This document shows positions 1 through 8,400 of a stretch of DNA of 64,000 nt, in pieces. A program made the translations under genes and the position numbers. Position 1 is the stretch's first letter; every line of letters begins with the position of its first letter. The notes beneath the pieces were generated by a model. It searched no databases, had not been told where the DNA came from, and was given only the letters and a program-made list of their open reading frames with translations. This stretch comes from Nocardia cyriacigeorgica GUH-2 (GTDB lineage Bacteria > Actinomycetota > Actinomycetes > Mycobacteriales > Mycobacteriaceae), in assembly GCF_000284035.1 (NCBI RefSeq), contig NC_016887.1:868001-932000 (forward strand), written 5' to 3'.

Positions 1-108
1 GGTTTCGCCCGCATCGAGGACGTACTCACCCCCACCGAACTCGCCGAGATCACCACGTCCTACCGCCGCACCAGCAGCGCCGTGTCGCCGCCGACTCCCA
101 CGAGCTAG
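1..108 (+). CDS. C-terminal end of a truncated unknown protein
   Basis: The first frame is open from the window edge and ends at a TAG (106-108), giving the last 35 residues of a protein. The visible part reads as a short amphipathic stretch (IEDVLTPTELAEITTSY) followed by a Ser/Thr/Pro-rich tail. It stops only 3 nt before the stop codon of the convergent hydrolase gene. Too little is present to name a family. Confidence 0.5.
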   Translation, partial: GFARIEDVLTPTELAEITTSYRRTSSAVSPPTPTS

Positions 109-111
109 CTG

Positions 112-1506
112 CTAGTCGCGCACCAGCCCGCCCTCGACGCCCTGGTGGTGCCGGGCGGCAGCGGTGACGTCGGCGCGTGGGCCCCCCAATGGCTCGCTCA
201 GGAATGCGGCGAGAATGTCGTTGACGGCGTGCTGGGTGGCAGCAGGCCGACGGGAACCGCCGATGAACTGCGCAGCCACGAAACGAGCTGGGCCGGAAAG
301 GAACAGGGGTACGTCGGTGAAGCTGTAGTGGTTGGCTTCGCTGAGTTCGAAGCGGTAGCCGGGGGCGCGGAGGTTGGCCAGCAGTGTGGCGTTGCCGTCG
401 ATGTACCGCTGCGAGTGGCCGGTTTCGGCGCGGTCGCTTTCCACCAGCAGGAACGGCCGGGTCAGCGAGCGGGTGGGGAGGTCGCCGTAGAGGGTGCCGT
501 CGATATTGGCCGCGGCCCGGACGCGGGGGTCGTGGGCCAGGGTGGCGGCCGCGGTGGCGCCGCCGAACGAATGGCCGATGGCGGCAATGTGTTCGGTGTC
601 GAGGCAGGCAGCGAAGTCGGGGTCCATGGCCTCGGGGCGGGTGAGCTGATCGATGACGAATCGCAGGTCTGCCGTGCGGAGGTCGAGCTGGGCGCTCATG
701 TAGTCGCTCGCCGCGGGTTCGTCGGCCGGCGCCTCCCGCACGGTCGTGGCGATGGTGCCGTCGGCGAGTTCGGTCACCGCCGATTCATACGGATGGTCGA
801 CGGCCAGGACGACGAAGCCGCGGCTGGCCAGATCCACCACCAGTGAGCTGTAGAACGCCCGCGGCGCACCGTATCCGGGTGAGAACAGCACCACCGGCCA
901 GCGCTCGCGCTGCGTACTGATGGGCACATCGGCGTAGGCGTGGGTGTCGATCAGGTGGTAGCCGCGCATGATCGGCGCCGGTATCAGCGATACCCGGTCC
1001 GGGAGCCGGTCGTAGCCGTCGAGATACAGGTATTGCCGGCCACCGCCCCATTCCGCCGGATACCACGCCTGCACCACCACATTCCGGTGATCATCGACCG
1101 CGGCGGTCGCGGCTTCCGGCCGGCTCGGGTCGACCCAGCGAAAGATCGTGCTGCCCACCGTGTACGGCCCGGTCGGCTCGGGCAATGTGGGCACCGGCGG
1201 CAGCGCGGTAGCGCACACTGCCGAGACGGCCAGCACCCCCGCACCCACGCGGCCCGCGATCAACGCCACCCGGCGCCGGCCTTCGAGCCGATTCGCCGGC
1301 AGCACCAGCGCCAACGACAGCGGGATCAGCAGATAGACCGGCACGAACTGCCAGTAGAAGCCTTCCAGCAGCAGCTGCGCGCAGGCGCCGAGGAACAGCG
1401 GCGGCCACACGAACGGCGCGATGGTGCGCCCCCATCGGTGCGCCACCACCGCCAGTACCGCGAAAAGGACGGCGATTGCCGCCACCGCCATATCGATGCT
1501 GGACAC
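112..1506 (-). CDS. membrane-anchored alpha/beta hydrolase, PAF-acetylhydrolase-like
   Basis: Predicted serine esterase or lipase of 464 residues. Several hydrophobic segments fill roughly the first 105 residues and suggest membrane anchoring. An alpha/beta-hydrolase domain follows. The nucleophile elbow is GHSFGG (Ser near residue 313), a NIDG motif about 20 residues later is a likely acid position, and an Asn-His-Tyr stretch near the C-terminus is a likely catalytic His. This arrangement resembles the platelet-activating-factor acetylhydrolase family. The GTG at 1506 was chosen because GGAGAG lies 8-9 nt upstream; an in-frame ATG at 1572 would add 22 Arg/Gly-rich residues and lacks a ribosome site. 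Substrate unknown. The gene sits 115 nt downstream of the siderophore-interacting protein gene, but no iron box is seen in front of it. Confidence 0.8.
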   Translation of the reverse strand: MSSIDMAVAAIAVLFAVLAVVAHRWGRTIAPFVWPPLFLGACAQLLLEGFYWQFVPVYLLIPLSLALVLPANRLEGRRRVALIAGRVGAGVLAVSAVCATALPPVPTLPEPTGPYTVGSTIFRWVDPSRPEAATAAVDDHRNVVVQAWYPAEWGGGRQYLYLDGYDRLPDRVSLIPAPIMRGYHLIDTHAYADVPISTQRERWPVVLFSPGYGAPRAFYSSLVVDLASRGFVVLAVDHPYESAVTELADGTIATTVREAPADEPAASDYMSAQLDLRTADLRFVIDQLTRPEAMDPDFAACLDTEHIAAIGHSFGGATAAATLAHDPRVRAAANIDGTLYGDLPTRSLTRPFLLVESDRAETGHSQRYIDGNATLLANLRAPGYRFELSEANHYSFTDVPLFLSGPARFVAAQFIGGSRRPAATQHAVNDILAAFLSEPLGGPRADVTAAARHHQGVEGGLVRD

Positions 1507-1621
1507 ATCCGCTCGCTCTCCACCCCGTCGGCACTCGCCGGCGCCGAATTCGCTGCCATCGTGCCCCGGCACGGCGGTGCCGCGCGTCAGCCGCAGGTCG
1601 CGAGCGTCTCCTCCTCGAGGA

Positions 1622-2329
1622 CTACTTCCAGTAGGCGCGGTACTTCAGCTGCGTCTTGGGCAGGTTGTGGCTGGTCTTGAACGTCTTCACGATCGAGCGG
1701 GTGGTGTGGCCGTCGCAGGCCACCCAGGCGTAGGCGTCGCCCGGGCAGGTGAGCTCCTGGGCGGTCTCGCGCATCAGCCGTCCGTCGTCGATGCGCTGCA
1801 ACCAGGTGACGTGGTGGTGCGGCTTGTTGCGCACGGGCAGCGTGACATCGGATTCGAACTGCCATTCCAGCCACACTCGAGCCGGGGTGTCGCCGATGGA
1901 TTCCAGCAGCGTGTTGATAGCGGGCAGCGAGGCCGTGTCTCCGAAGATCAGGTACTCGCTCGGGGTGACCTCGGGCAGTTCGAAATCCGAGCCGAGGACC
2001 GTGGACTCGATCTCGTCGCCCACCGCGGCGCGCTCGGCCCACTGGCTGGCGGGCCCGCCGTGCAGGGCGAACTCGATGTAGAAGTGGTCGGCGGCCGGGT
2101 CCTGGTCGATCAGCGTGTAGCCGCGATGGTGCAGCTTGTCGGTGGTCGCGTCGGGAATCCACAGCCGGATCCACTGGGTGGGATGCACCGGGTGGTCGGC
2201 GAGCAGGCCATTGGCGGCGAACCCGATCCGCACGTACTTATCGGTGACGGTTTCGGTGGAGGTGACGCGCAGACGGTAGTCGTCGGCCCGCCAGATCTTC
2301 ATCAGTACGCCGTTGGTGCCTTTGCCCAT
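1622..2329 (-). CDS. siderophore-interacting protein (FAD/NAD(P)H ferric reductase, ViuB family)
   Basis: Cytoplasmic flavoprotein of 235 residues, the usual length for the family, expected to release iron from imported ferric siderophore by reduction. The FAD-binding segment carries RGYT near residue 69, then HGGPASQWA, then a nucleotide-domain motif near GDTASLPAINTLLE, and the protein ends in YRAYWK as family members do. The ATG at 2329 lies only 5 nt from an IdeR-like box (2335-2353), so transcription probably begins at or next to the start codon and the mRNA may be leaderless. An internal ATG at 2302 is the alternative but has no ribosome site. The iron box and the neighbouring siderophore cluster agree with a role in iron release. 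Confidence 0.9.
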   Translation of the reverse strand: MGKGTNGVLMKIWRADDYRLRVTSTETVTDKYVRIGFAANGLLADHPVHPTQWIRLWIPDATTDKLHHRGYTLIDQDPAADHFYIEFALHGGPASQWAERAAVGDEIESTVLGSDFELPEVTPSEYLIFGDTASLPAINTLLESIGDTPARVWLEWQFESDVTLPVRNKPHHHVTWLQRIDDGRLMRETAQELTCPGDAYAWVACDGHTTRSIVKTFKTSHNLPKTQLKYRAYWK

Positions 2330-2334
2330 GATGC

Positions 2335-2353
2335 TGAGGTTAGCCTAAGTTGA
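2335..2353 (-). promoter_or_regulatory. IdeR/DtxR iron box upstream of the siderophore-interacting protein
   Basis: Read on the minus strand, TCAACTTAGGCTAACCTCA matches 15 of 19 positions of the IdeR consensus TTAGGTTAGGCTAACCTAA by hand count. It ends 5 nt before the ATG at 2329, where bound repressor would block initiation. Confidence 0.8.
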
Positions 2354-2392
2354 CCGGAAAGTCGTCACTCGAGCGGGCGCAAAATACGCCGA

Positions 2393-2430
2393 CGGCGGCC
2401 GGCCCCCGACACCTCGGGGACCGGCCGCCG
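2393..2430 (-). terminator. strong hairpin terminator after the small secreted protein gene
   Basis: CGGCGGCCGG pairs perfectly with CCGGCCGCCG, and the inner CCCCCGA/TCGGGGA extends the stem. On the minus strand the hairpin follows the stop codon at 2446 and leads into a short T run (TATTTTG). Confidence 0.75.
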
Positions 2431-2445
2431 TATCGGAGAACCGGT

Positions 2446-2907
2446 TCAGAGGCTGCAGGGCACCGAGCCGTAGTAGGCCAGGCCGCACAGCGAATCGTTG
2501 GTGAGCTTCCAGGTGCCGTCGATCTGGCGCCAGGCGACCTCGACGGCCGGGAAGTCCTCGTAGCCGTCCAGGGCCAGCTTCAGCTGGGCGGTGGTCAGGT
2601 CGCCCTGGGTGCTGACCGGGCCGATGACGCTGTAGCGGAAGCTCGGGATGGCCGCCATGCGGTTGGACAGCTCGTCGACGACGGGCAGACCGGCCTCGCC
2701 CGCCTCCAGCTCGGCGGCGCGGTCACCGCGCGGGGCGCCGGTGTTCAGCGCCAGCTGCAGCTTCGACTGGAGCTCGCCCACGCCGGGGGCGTTGGTGCGG
2801 ACGACGGACGGGGCCGCGGTGGCCGGGGCGACGGTGGCCACGGAACCGAAGGCGGCGGCGGTGAGGGCGAGCGCCGCGGCGGCGGCACGGGTCTTGCGGT
2901 TGAACAT
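2446..2907 (-). CDS. small secreted protein, MTB12-antigen-like
   Basis: Exported protein of 153 residues. MFNRKTR plus a long Ala-rich hydrophobic core and an ATAAP cleavage region form a classical signal peptide (residues 1-31). The mature part, with GELQSKLQLALN near its start and DGTWKLTNDSLC near its end, resembles the fold of mycobacterial low-molecular-weight antigen MTB12; two Cys near the C-terminus could form a disulfide. The ATG at 2907 was chosen because the signal peptide starts there; longer in-frame extensions run through the iron box. The IdeR-like box at 2969-2987 lies about 60 nt upstream, so expression is probably iron-repressed. Function unknown. Confidence 0.75.
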   Translation of the reverse strand: MFNRKTRAAAAALALTAAAFGSVATVAPATAAPSVVRTNAPGVGELQSKLQLALNTGAPRGDRAAELEAGEAGLPVVDELSNRMAAIPSFRYSVIGPVSTQGDLTTAQLKLALDGYEDFPAVEVAWRQIDGTWKLTNDSLCGLAYYGSVPCSL

Positions 2908-2968
2908 GTGCGTTCCAATCTTGTTCGGCTGCGTGCCAGGGTCGGGGGACTGGCACTCACCAGCAATA

Positions 2969-2987
2969 TAAGGTAAGCCTATGCAAA
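2969..2987. promoter_or_regulatory. IdeR/DtxR iron box between divergent genes
   Basis: TAAGGTAAGCCTATGCAAA matches 14 of 19 positions of the reverse-complement IdeR consensus. It lies between the minus-strand small secreted protein gene (start 2907) and the plus-strand N-hydroxylase gene (start 3123), and could control both. Confidence 0.7.
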
Positions 2988-3122
2988 CACGGGAGCGGTA
3001 GTTCATCCTGTGGAGGTGGCTTACGCGTCCCGCGCCCACGTCGCCGCAGCTGGTCGCCGGTATCGGTAGCTGAACGGTGGCTGGAATCACAGTGCTGCCA
3101 TGTGGAGAGAGTTGGAGAACCA

Positions 3123-4409
3123 GTGGACAGACTTCTCGTTGTCGGAGCCGGACCGAAGGCGATGGCCGTCGCGGCCAAAGCGCATGTGCTGCGTTCGCTC
3201 GGTCTGCCCGCGCCACAGGTCACCGTGGTGGAACCGCATGCGGTGGGCGGCAATTGGCTGGCAACGGGCGGCTGGACCGACGGTCAGCACCGGCTCGGCA
3301 CCAGCCCGGAGAAGGATCTCGGCTTCCCGTACCACTCCACCTGGGCGCGCGGGCACAACCAGGCGATCAACGAGGCCATGATGGCCTTCAGCTGGACCGC
3401 CTTCCTGGTCGAGCGCGGCACCTACGCCGAATGGGTCGACCGTGGCCGGCCCAGCCCGCAGCACAACGTCTGGGCCAAGTACCTGCAATGGGTGGCCCGC
3501 AAGATCGATCTCGACCTGGTCACCGGCCGGGTCCGCAAGATCTCGGCCGCGGCCGACGGCTGGCTGGTCACCGTGGCCGACTCCGACGGCGTGACCAGCG
3601 AGATCGACGCCGACCGGCTGATGATCACCGGCCCGGGCAACAGCTCCCGCGCGCTGGCCGACCACCCCAAGGTGCTCAGCATCGCCGAGTTCTGGGATCT
3701 GGCCGGTAAGCGCAAGCTGCCGGTGTCCTCGCGCGCTGCCGTCATCGGTGGCGGTGAGACCGCGGGCTCGGCCATGGACGAGCTGGTCCGCCACGACGTG
3801 CTCACCGTCTCGGTGATCTCGCCCGGCGCCACCATCTACACCCGCGGCGAAAGCTATTTCGAGAACTCCCTGTTCAGCGATCCCGCCAAATGGCGTGCGC
3901 TCAGCATCGAGGAGCGTCGCGACGTGATGCGCCGCTGCGATCGCGGCGTGTTCTCGGTGCGGGTGCAGGAATCGCTGCTGGCCGACAATCGGGTGCACCA
4001 CCTGCAGGGCCGGGTGGTCCGGGTCGCCGAGCAGGGTGACGGCGTCGCGCTCACCCTGCGCAACGAGATGCGCCCCGATCAGCAGCACAGCTTCGACCTG
4101 GTGGTCGACGCCACCGGCGGGCAGGCGCTGTGGTTCCTGGACCTGTTCGACGCCGACGCCGCCGACCTGGTGGAGCTGGCCATCGGTGGCCCGATCACCC
4201 AGGCCCGGCTGGAGGCCGCGATCGGGCACGATCTGGCCGTCGACGGACTCGACGCCAAGCTCTACCTGCCGAACCTGGCCGGCCTGGCGCAGGGCCCCGG
4301 TTTTCCGAATCTCAGCTGCCTGGGCCAGCTTTCGGATCGGGTGCTGGCGACGGCCGCGACCTGCGCGGTCCCGGCGAAGGCGGAATCGGCGCGGTCGGCT
4401 CGCCCCTGA
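3123..4409 (+). CDS. nbtG: lysine N6-monooxygenase (NbtG/MbtG-like)
   Basis: Flavin- and NADPH-dependent N-hydroxylase of 428 residues that makes the N6-hydroxylysine used for hydroxamate iron ligands. FAD-binding VVGAGPKAMAVAAKA lies at the N-terminus, followed by ASGGWTDG-type and HRLGTSPEKDLGFPY segments, NADPH-binding VIGGGETAGSAMDEL near residue 210, RGESYFENSLFSDP, and a C-terminal GPGFPNLSCLGQLSDRVL. The order and wording match mycobacterial MbtG closely along the whole length. The GTG at 3123 is preceded by TTGGAGAACCA at good spacing; an ATG 21 nt earlier lacks a ribosome site. An iron box lies at 2969-2987 and a second follows the gene, before the formyltransferase that would act on its product. 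Confidence 0.92.
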   Translation: MDRLLVVGAGPKAMAVAAKAHVLRSLGLPAPQVTVVEPHAVGGNWLATGGWTDGQHRLGTSPEKDLGFPYHSTWARGHNQAINEAMMAFSWTAFLVERGTYAEWVDRGRPSPQHNVWAKYLQWVARKIDLDLVTGRVRKISAAADGWLVTVADSDGVTSEIDADRLMITGPGNSSRALADHPKVLSIAEFWDLAGKRKLPVSSRAAVIGGGETAGSAMDELVRHDVLTVSVISPGATIYTRGESYFENSLFSDPAKWRALSIEERRDVMRRCDRGVFSVRVQESLLADNRVHHLQGRVVRVAEQGDGVALTLRNEMRPDQQHSFDLVVDATGGQALWFLDLFDADAADLVELAIGGPITQARLEAAIGHDLAVDGLDAKLYLPNLAGLAQGPGFPNLSCLGQLSDRVLATAATCAVPAKAESARSARP

Positions 4410-4426
4410 ACAGGCGGCCGACGCCG

Positions 4427-4445
4427 GTAGGCTAGGCTTGCCTTA
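4427..4445 (+). promoter_or_regulatory. IdeR/DtxR iron box upstream of the formyltransferase
   Basis: GTAGGCTAGGCTTGCCTTA matches 14 of 19 positions of the IdeR consensus and lies 29 nt before the ATG at 4475. It probably controls the formyltransferase and the NRPS gene that follows 54 nt later. Confidence 0.7.
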
Positions 4446-4474
4446 CTTGGCATCGAGGATGAAGGTTTCTGTTT

Positions 4475-5416
4475 ATGCGCATCGTGTCGTTCGGCTTCCA
4501 GACCTGGGGCCGCAAGACCCTGCAGGCTCTGATCGATTCCGAGCACGAGGTGGTGCTCGCGGTCACGCATCCGGCCAGCGCCGACTCCTACAAGGGCATC
4601 TGGTCGGATTCGGTGGAGGAGCTGGCGCGTGAGCACGGCATCCCGGTACACCTGACCGAGCGCGCCGACGCCGAGACCATCGACCTGGTCAAGCGGGCCG
4701 AACCGGACGTCATCGTGGTGAACAGCTGGTACACCTGGATGCCCGCCGAGCTCTACGACATGCCCACCTACGGCACCCTGAACCTGCACGATTCGCTGCT
4801 GCCCAAGTTCACCGGTTTCTCGCCGGTGCTGTGGGCGCTGATCAGCGGGGAGAGCGAGTTCGGCCTGACCGTGCACCGGATGGACGAGCAGCTCGACACC
4901 GGCGACATCCTGGTCCAGCATTCGCTGCCGATCGGCCCCGACGCCACCGGCACCGAGCTGGTGCTGGCCGGCATGGAGCTGATTCCGGGCGCGGTGAAGG
5001 AGGCCCTGGACGCGCTGGCCAACGGCACCGCCGAATGGAAGCCGCAGAACAAGGCCGAGCGCACCTACTTCCACAAGCGCTCCGAGCGCGACAGCCGCAT
5101 CGACTGGCAGTGGCCCGCGGTGGATCTGGAGCGTTTCGTGCGCGCGCTGTCGGCGCCGTACCCGCGCGCGTTCAGCCACTACCGCGGCGAGAAGGTCGAG
5201 ATCCTGGCTGCGCGCGTCTCGCAGGCCCGTTACGGCGGCACGCCCGGTCGCGTCATCGTGCAGGAAGAGGGCGGCGCGGTGGTGTGCGGCCCGGACGCCT
5301 ACCGCGGCGGCAACCACGCCCTGGTGATCACCCGGGTGCGCACCGCCGACGGCACTGAGCACGACGGCGCCGAATTCTTCCGCCGCGGCGGTTATCTCAC
5401 CGATACGCCGGAATAG
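4475..5416 (+). CDS. N10-formyltetrahydrofolate-dependent hydroxamate formyltransferase
   Basis: Protein of 313 residues with the methionyl-tRNA-formyltransferase fold. The N-terminal catalytic part carries VNSWYTWMPAELYDMP, then NLHDSLLPKFTGFSPVLWAL (the Asn-His and SLLPK..G.P region of the family) and HRMDEQLDTGDIL, with the conserved Asp near residue 145. A smaller C-terminal domain follows from about residue 210. Enzymes of this type formylate N-hydroxyornithine or N-hydroxylysine in hydroxamate siderophore pathways. It sits directly after the lysine N-hydroxylase, under an iron box, which favours N6-formyl-N6-hydroxylysine as product over a role in translation. No separate lysine N-acyltransferase (MbtK type) was found in the window. 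Confidence 0.85.
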   Translation: MRIVSFGFQTWGRKTLQALIDSEHEVVLAVTHPASADSYKGIWSDSVEELAREHGIPVHLTERADAETIDLVKRAEPDVIVVNSWYTWMPAELYDMPTYGTLNLHDSLLPKFTGFSPVLWALISGESEFGLTVHRMDEQLDTGDILVQHSLPIGPDATGTELVLAGMELIPGAVKEALDALANGTAEWKPQNKAERTYFHKRSERDSRIDWQWPAVDLERFVRALSAPYPRAFSHYRGEKVEILAARVSQARYGGTPGRVIVQEEGGAVVCGPDAYRGGNHALVITRVRTADGTEHDGAEFFRRGGYLTDTPE

Positions 5417-5470
5417 TCCGGCGGCCGTCGGGCAGCGAGCGAAGATCCAGTGCGGGGGCCGGAGGGAACC

Positions 5471-8400
5471 ATGTCGACCATTGCCAACGACGCCGCGAGC
5501 GTGCGGGCACACCGCACCGAGCTGCTGCGCCGCCGACAGCCGGCCGCTCCGGGCCCACGACGTCCGCTGACGCCGGGGCAGTCACGGGCCTGGTTCCTGC
5601 AGATCCGCGAACCCGCCGACGCTTCGCTCAATATCGGTGTCGCCTACCGGCTTTCCGGTGCGCTCGACGTGGCGCGGTTGCGGGCCGCGGTCGCCGCGGT
5701 CACCGCCGAACACGACATCTTGCGCACCAGTTACGCGCGCGGCATCGACGGTGAGCCGTATCAGGTGGTGCGCCCGGATTTGGCGCCCGCTTGGCTCGAC
5801 CACGATCTGTCCGGGCGTTCCGAGGCGGGGCTGACCCGCCGGGTGGAGGTGCTGGTCCGGCGCGAGCTGGCCCGTCCGTTCGATCTGTCCGCGGACGCAC
5901 CGCTGCGGTTGACGCTGATCCGAACCGGCACCGACGAGTACGTGCTGGTGCTGGTCGCACACACCATCGCCTGGGACGACGAGTCGCTCGGCGTGTTCAC
6001 CGCCGACCTGCAGGCCGCCTACAACGGTTCGGCTCCGGCGCGCCGCACAGGTAAGCGGTTCGCCGATCGTCGCGGTGACGACGCCGCCGGCCTCGCCTAC
6101 TGGCGCGAGACCCTCACCCCGCTGCCCGAACCGCTGGAACTGCCCGGCGGTCCGGTGTCCGGTGGTACCCAGCAGGCCGCTCGCCGCAGCCGGACGCTGC
6201 CCGAAGCCCTGGTCCGGCGGGTGCACGATTACGCCGAAGCACGCGAATCGACTCCGACGGCCGTGCTGCTCGCCGCGTACTCGACGCTCATCCACCGATA
6301 CACTGCCGCCACCGATTTCCTTGTCGCGATGCCGGTTTCACTGCGCGAACCCGAGGCGCGCGACCGCATCGGCTACTTCGGCAATACGGTCCTGCTGCGC
6401 ACCACGCCGGACGCGCAGGCCACCTTCGCCGAATTCACCACCGCCATCGATGCCGTGGTCACCGCGGCCTCGGCACACAAGCACATCGGCATCGACCGGG
6501 TGGTGCACGCGATCAATCCCGACCGCACCGCTACGCGGGACGGTCTCGAACAGCTCGCCCGCATCGGTTTCGGGGTGCGCAGCGCCGGAGCGGATTTCGC
6601 TCTCGACGGCGTCAGCGCGACCATGCTCGAGCTGGGCGGGCCGCAGCTGCCGGTGCCGCTGCGATTCACCGTCACCCTGGATCCGTCGGCCCCGCGTGTC
6701 GACGCCGAATACTGGGCCGAGGCCTTCGATCCGCGCCTGGTCGACCAACTGCTCGACCACTACCTGCAACTGCTCGACACTGCCCTCACCGGCCCGCAGG
6801 TCCGCCTCGGCGAGCTGGACCTGTTCGGTGCCGAGGCCAGGCAGCTGTTGCTCGCGCAGTCGCGTGGTGAGCAGGTCGACACCGAGCCGACCACGCTGGT
6901 GGCGCTGTTCGAGCGCCGGGTTGCTGCCGCGCCGGAGTCCGTCGCGATCATCGCGCCGGGCGACCAGCCGGGTACGGACCTGGAACTGACTTACGGCGCC
7001 CTCGACCGCAGGGCGAATCGGTTGGCGCACTGGCTGATCGCGCAGGGAATCGGTGCCGAAGACCTGGTCGCGCTGCGGATGTCGAACTCGCCGGAGTTCG
7101 TCGTCGCGGTGCTGGCCGTGCTCAAGGCCGGTGCCGCCTACCTGCCGATCGACCCGGCCTACCCGGACGAGCGGATCGATTTCCTGGTCGGCGATGCGGC
7201 GCCGCGGCTGGTGCTCGGCCGGGTCGAGCTGGATGCGGCCGAGGAAGCCGCTGTCGACCGGCCCGAGCATGCCCCGACCGACGCCGATCGGGTCCGGCCG
7301 CTGCGTCCGGACAATCTGGCCTACGTCATCTACACCTCCGGCTCCACCGGCACCCCCAAGGGCGTGCCGGTCGCCCATGCCGCGATCGCCGATCATCTGA
7401 TCGGGTTCTGCGCGCAGTGGGGGATGACCGCCGAGGACCGGCTGCTGCAATCGTCGTCGGTGAGTTTCGACGCGTCGCTGCTCGACATCTTCGTCACGCT
7501 GACCCTCGGTGCGCGCCTGGTGATCCCGAAGCCCGACGCCTTCCGCGATATCGGCTACGTCGCCGATCTGATCAGCCGCTACGGCGTCACCGTGCTGCAC
7601 ATGGTGCCGTCGCTGCTGAGCGCGCTGCTGCTGTTGCCGGAGGTCAGCGAGTGGCGGGCGCTGCGGCATGTGCCGGTGGGCGGCGAGGCGCTGCTCGGTG
7701 AGGTGGCCGACCGGTTCGCCGGGATGTTCGACGCCGAACTGCGCAACCACTACGGCCCCACCGAGGCCGTGGTCTCGGCCACGCATATGCCGGTGGAGGG
7801 GCCGCAGGGCCCGCGCATCGTGCCGGTCGGCGTGCCCAACCGCAATGTGAGCGCCTACCTGTTCGACGACCGGTTGCAGCTGGTGCCCGCCGGTGCCGTG
7901 GGTGAGATCTATCTCGGTGGTGATCAACTGGCCCGCGGCTATCTCGACCGCGCCGGGCTCACCGCCGAGCGGTTCGTCCCCGACCCCTTCCGCCCCGGCA
8001 AGCGCCTGTACCGGACCGGTGATCTGGCGCGCCGCAATGTGTCCGGTGAACTCGAATTCGTCGGCCGTGCCGATGAACAGGTGAAGGTGCGCGGCTACCG
8101 CATCGAGCTGGGTGAGGTGCAGGCCGTGATCGCCGGGCACCCGAGCGTGGCGCAGTGCGTGGTGGTCGCGAACGCCGATCCCGCGCTCGGGACCACGCTC
8201 GCCGCCTACGTCGTACCCGCCGACGGGGAGGTCGACGTCGAGCAGGTCCGCGACTACCTCGCGAAATCCCTGCCGGAGTTCATGATTCCGTCCGCCTTCG
8301 CCGTGGTCGACCGGATTCCGCTGACCGAGCACGGCAAGCTCGACAAACGCGCCCTGCCCGAGCCCCGCCGCGTCGGCACGCGCACCCGCCGGGAACCGGC

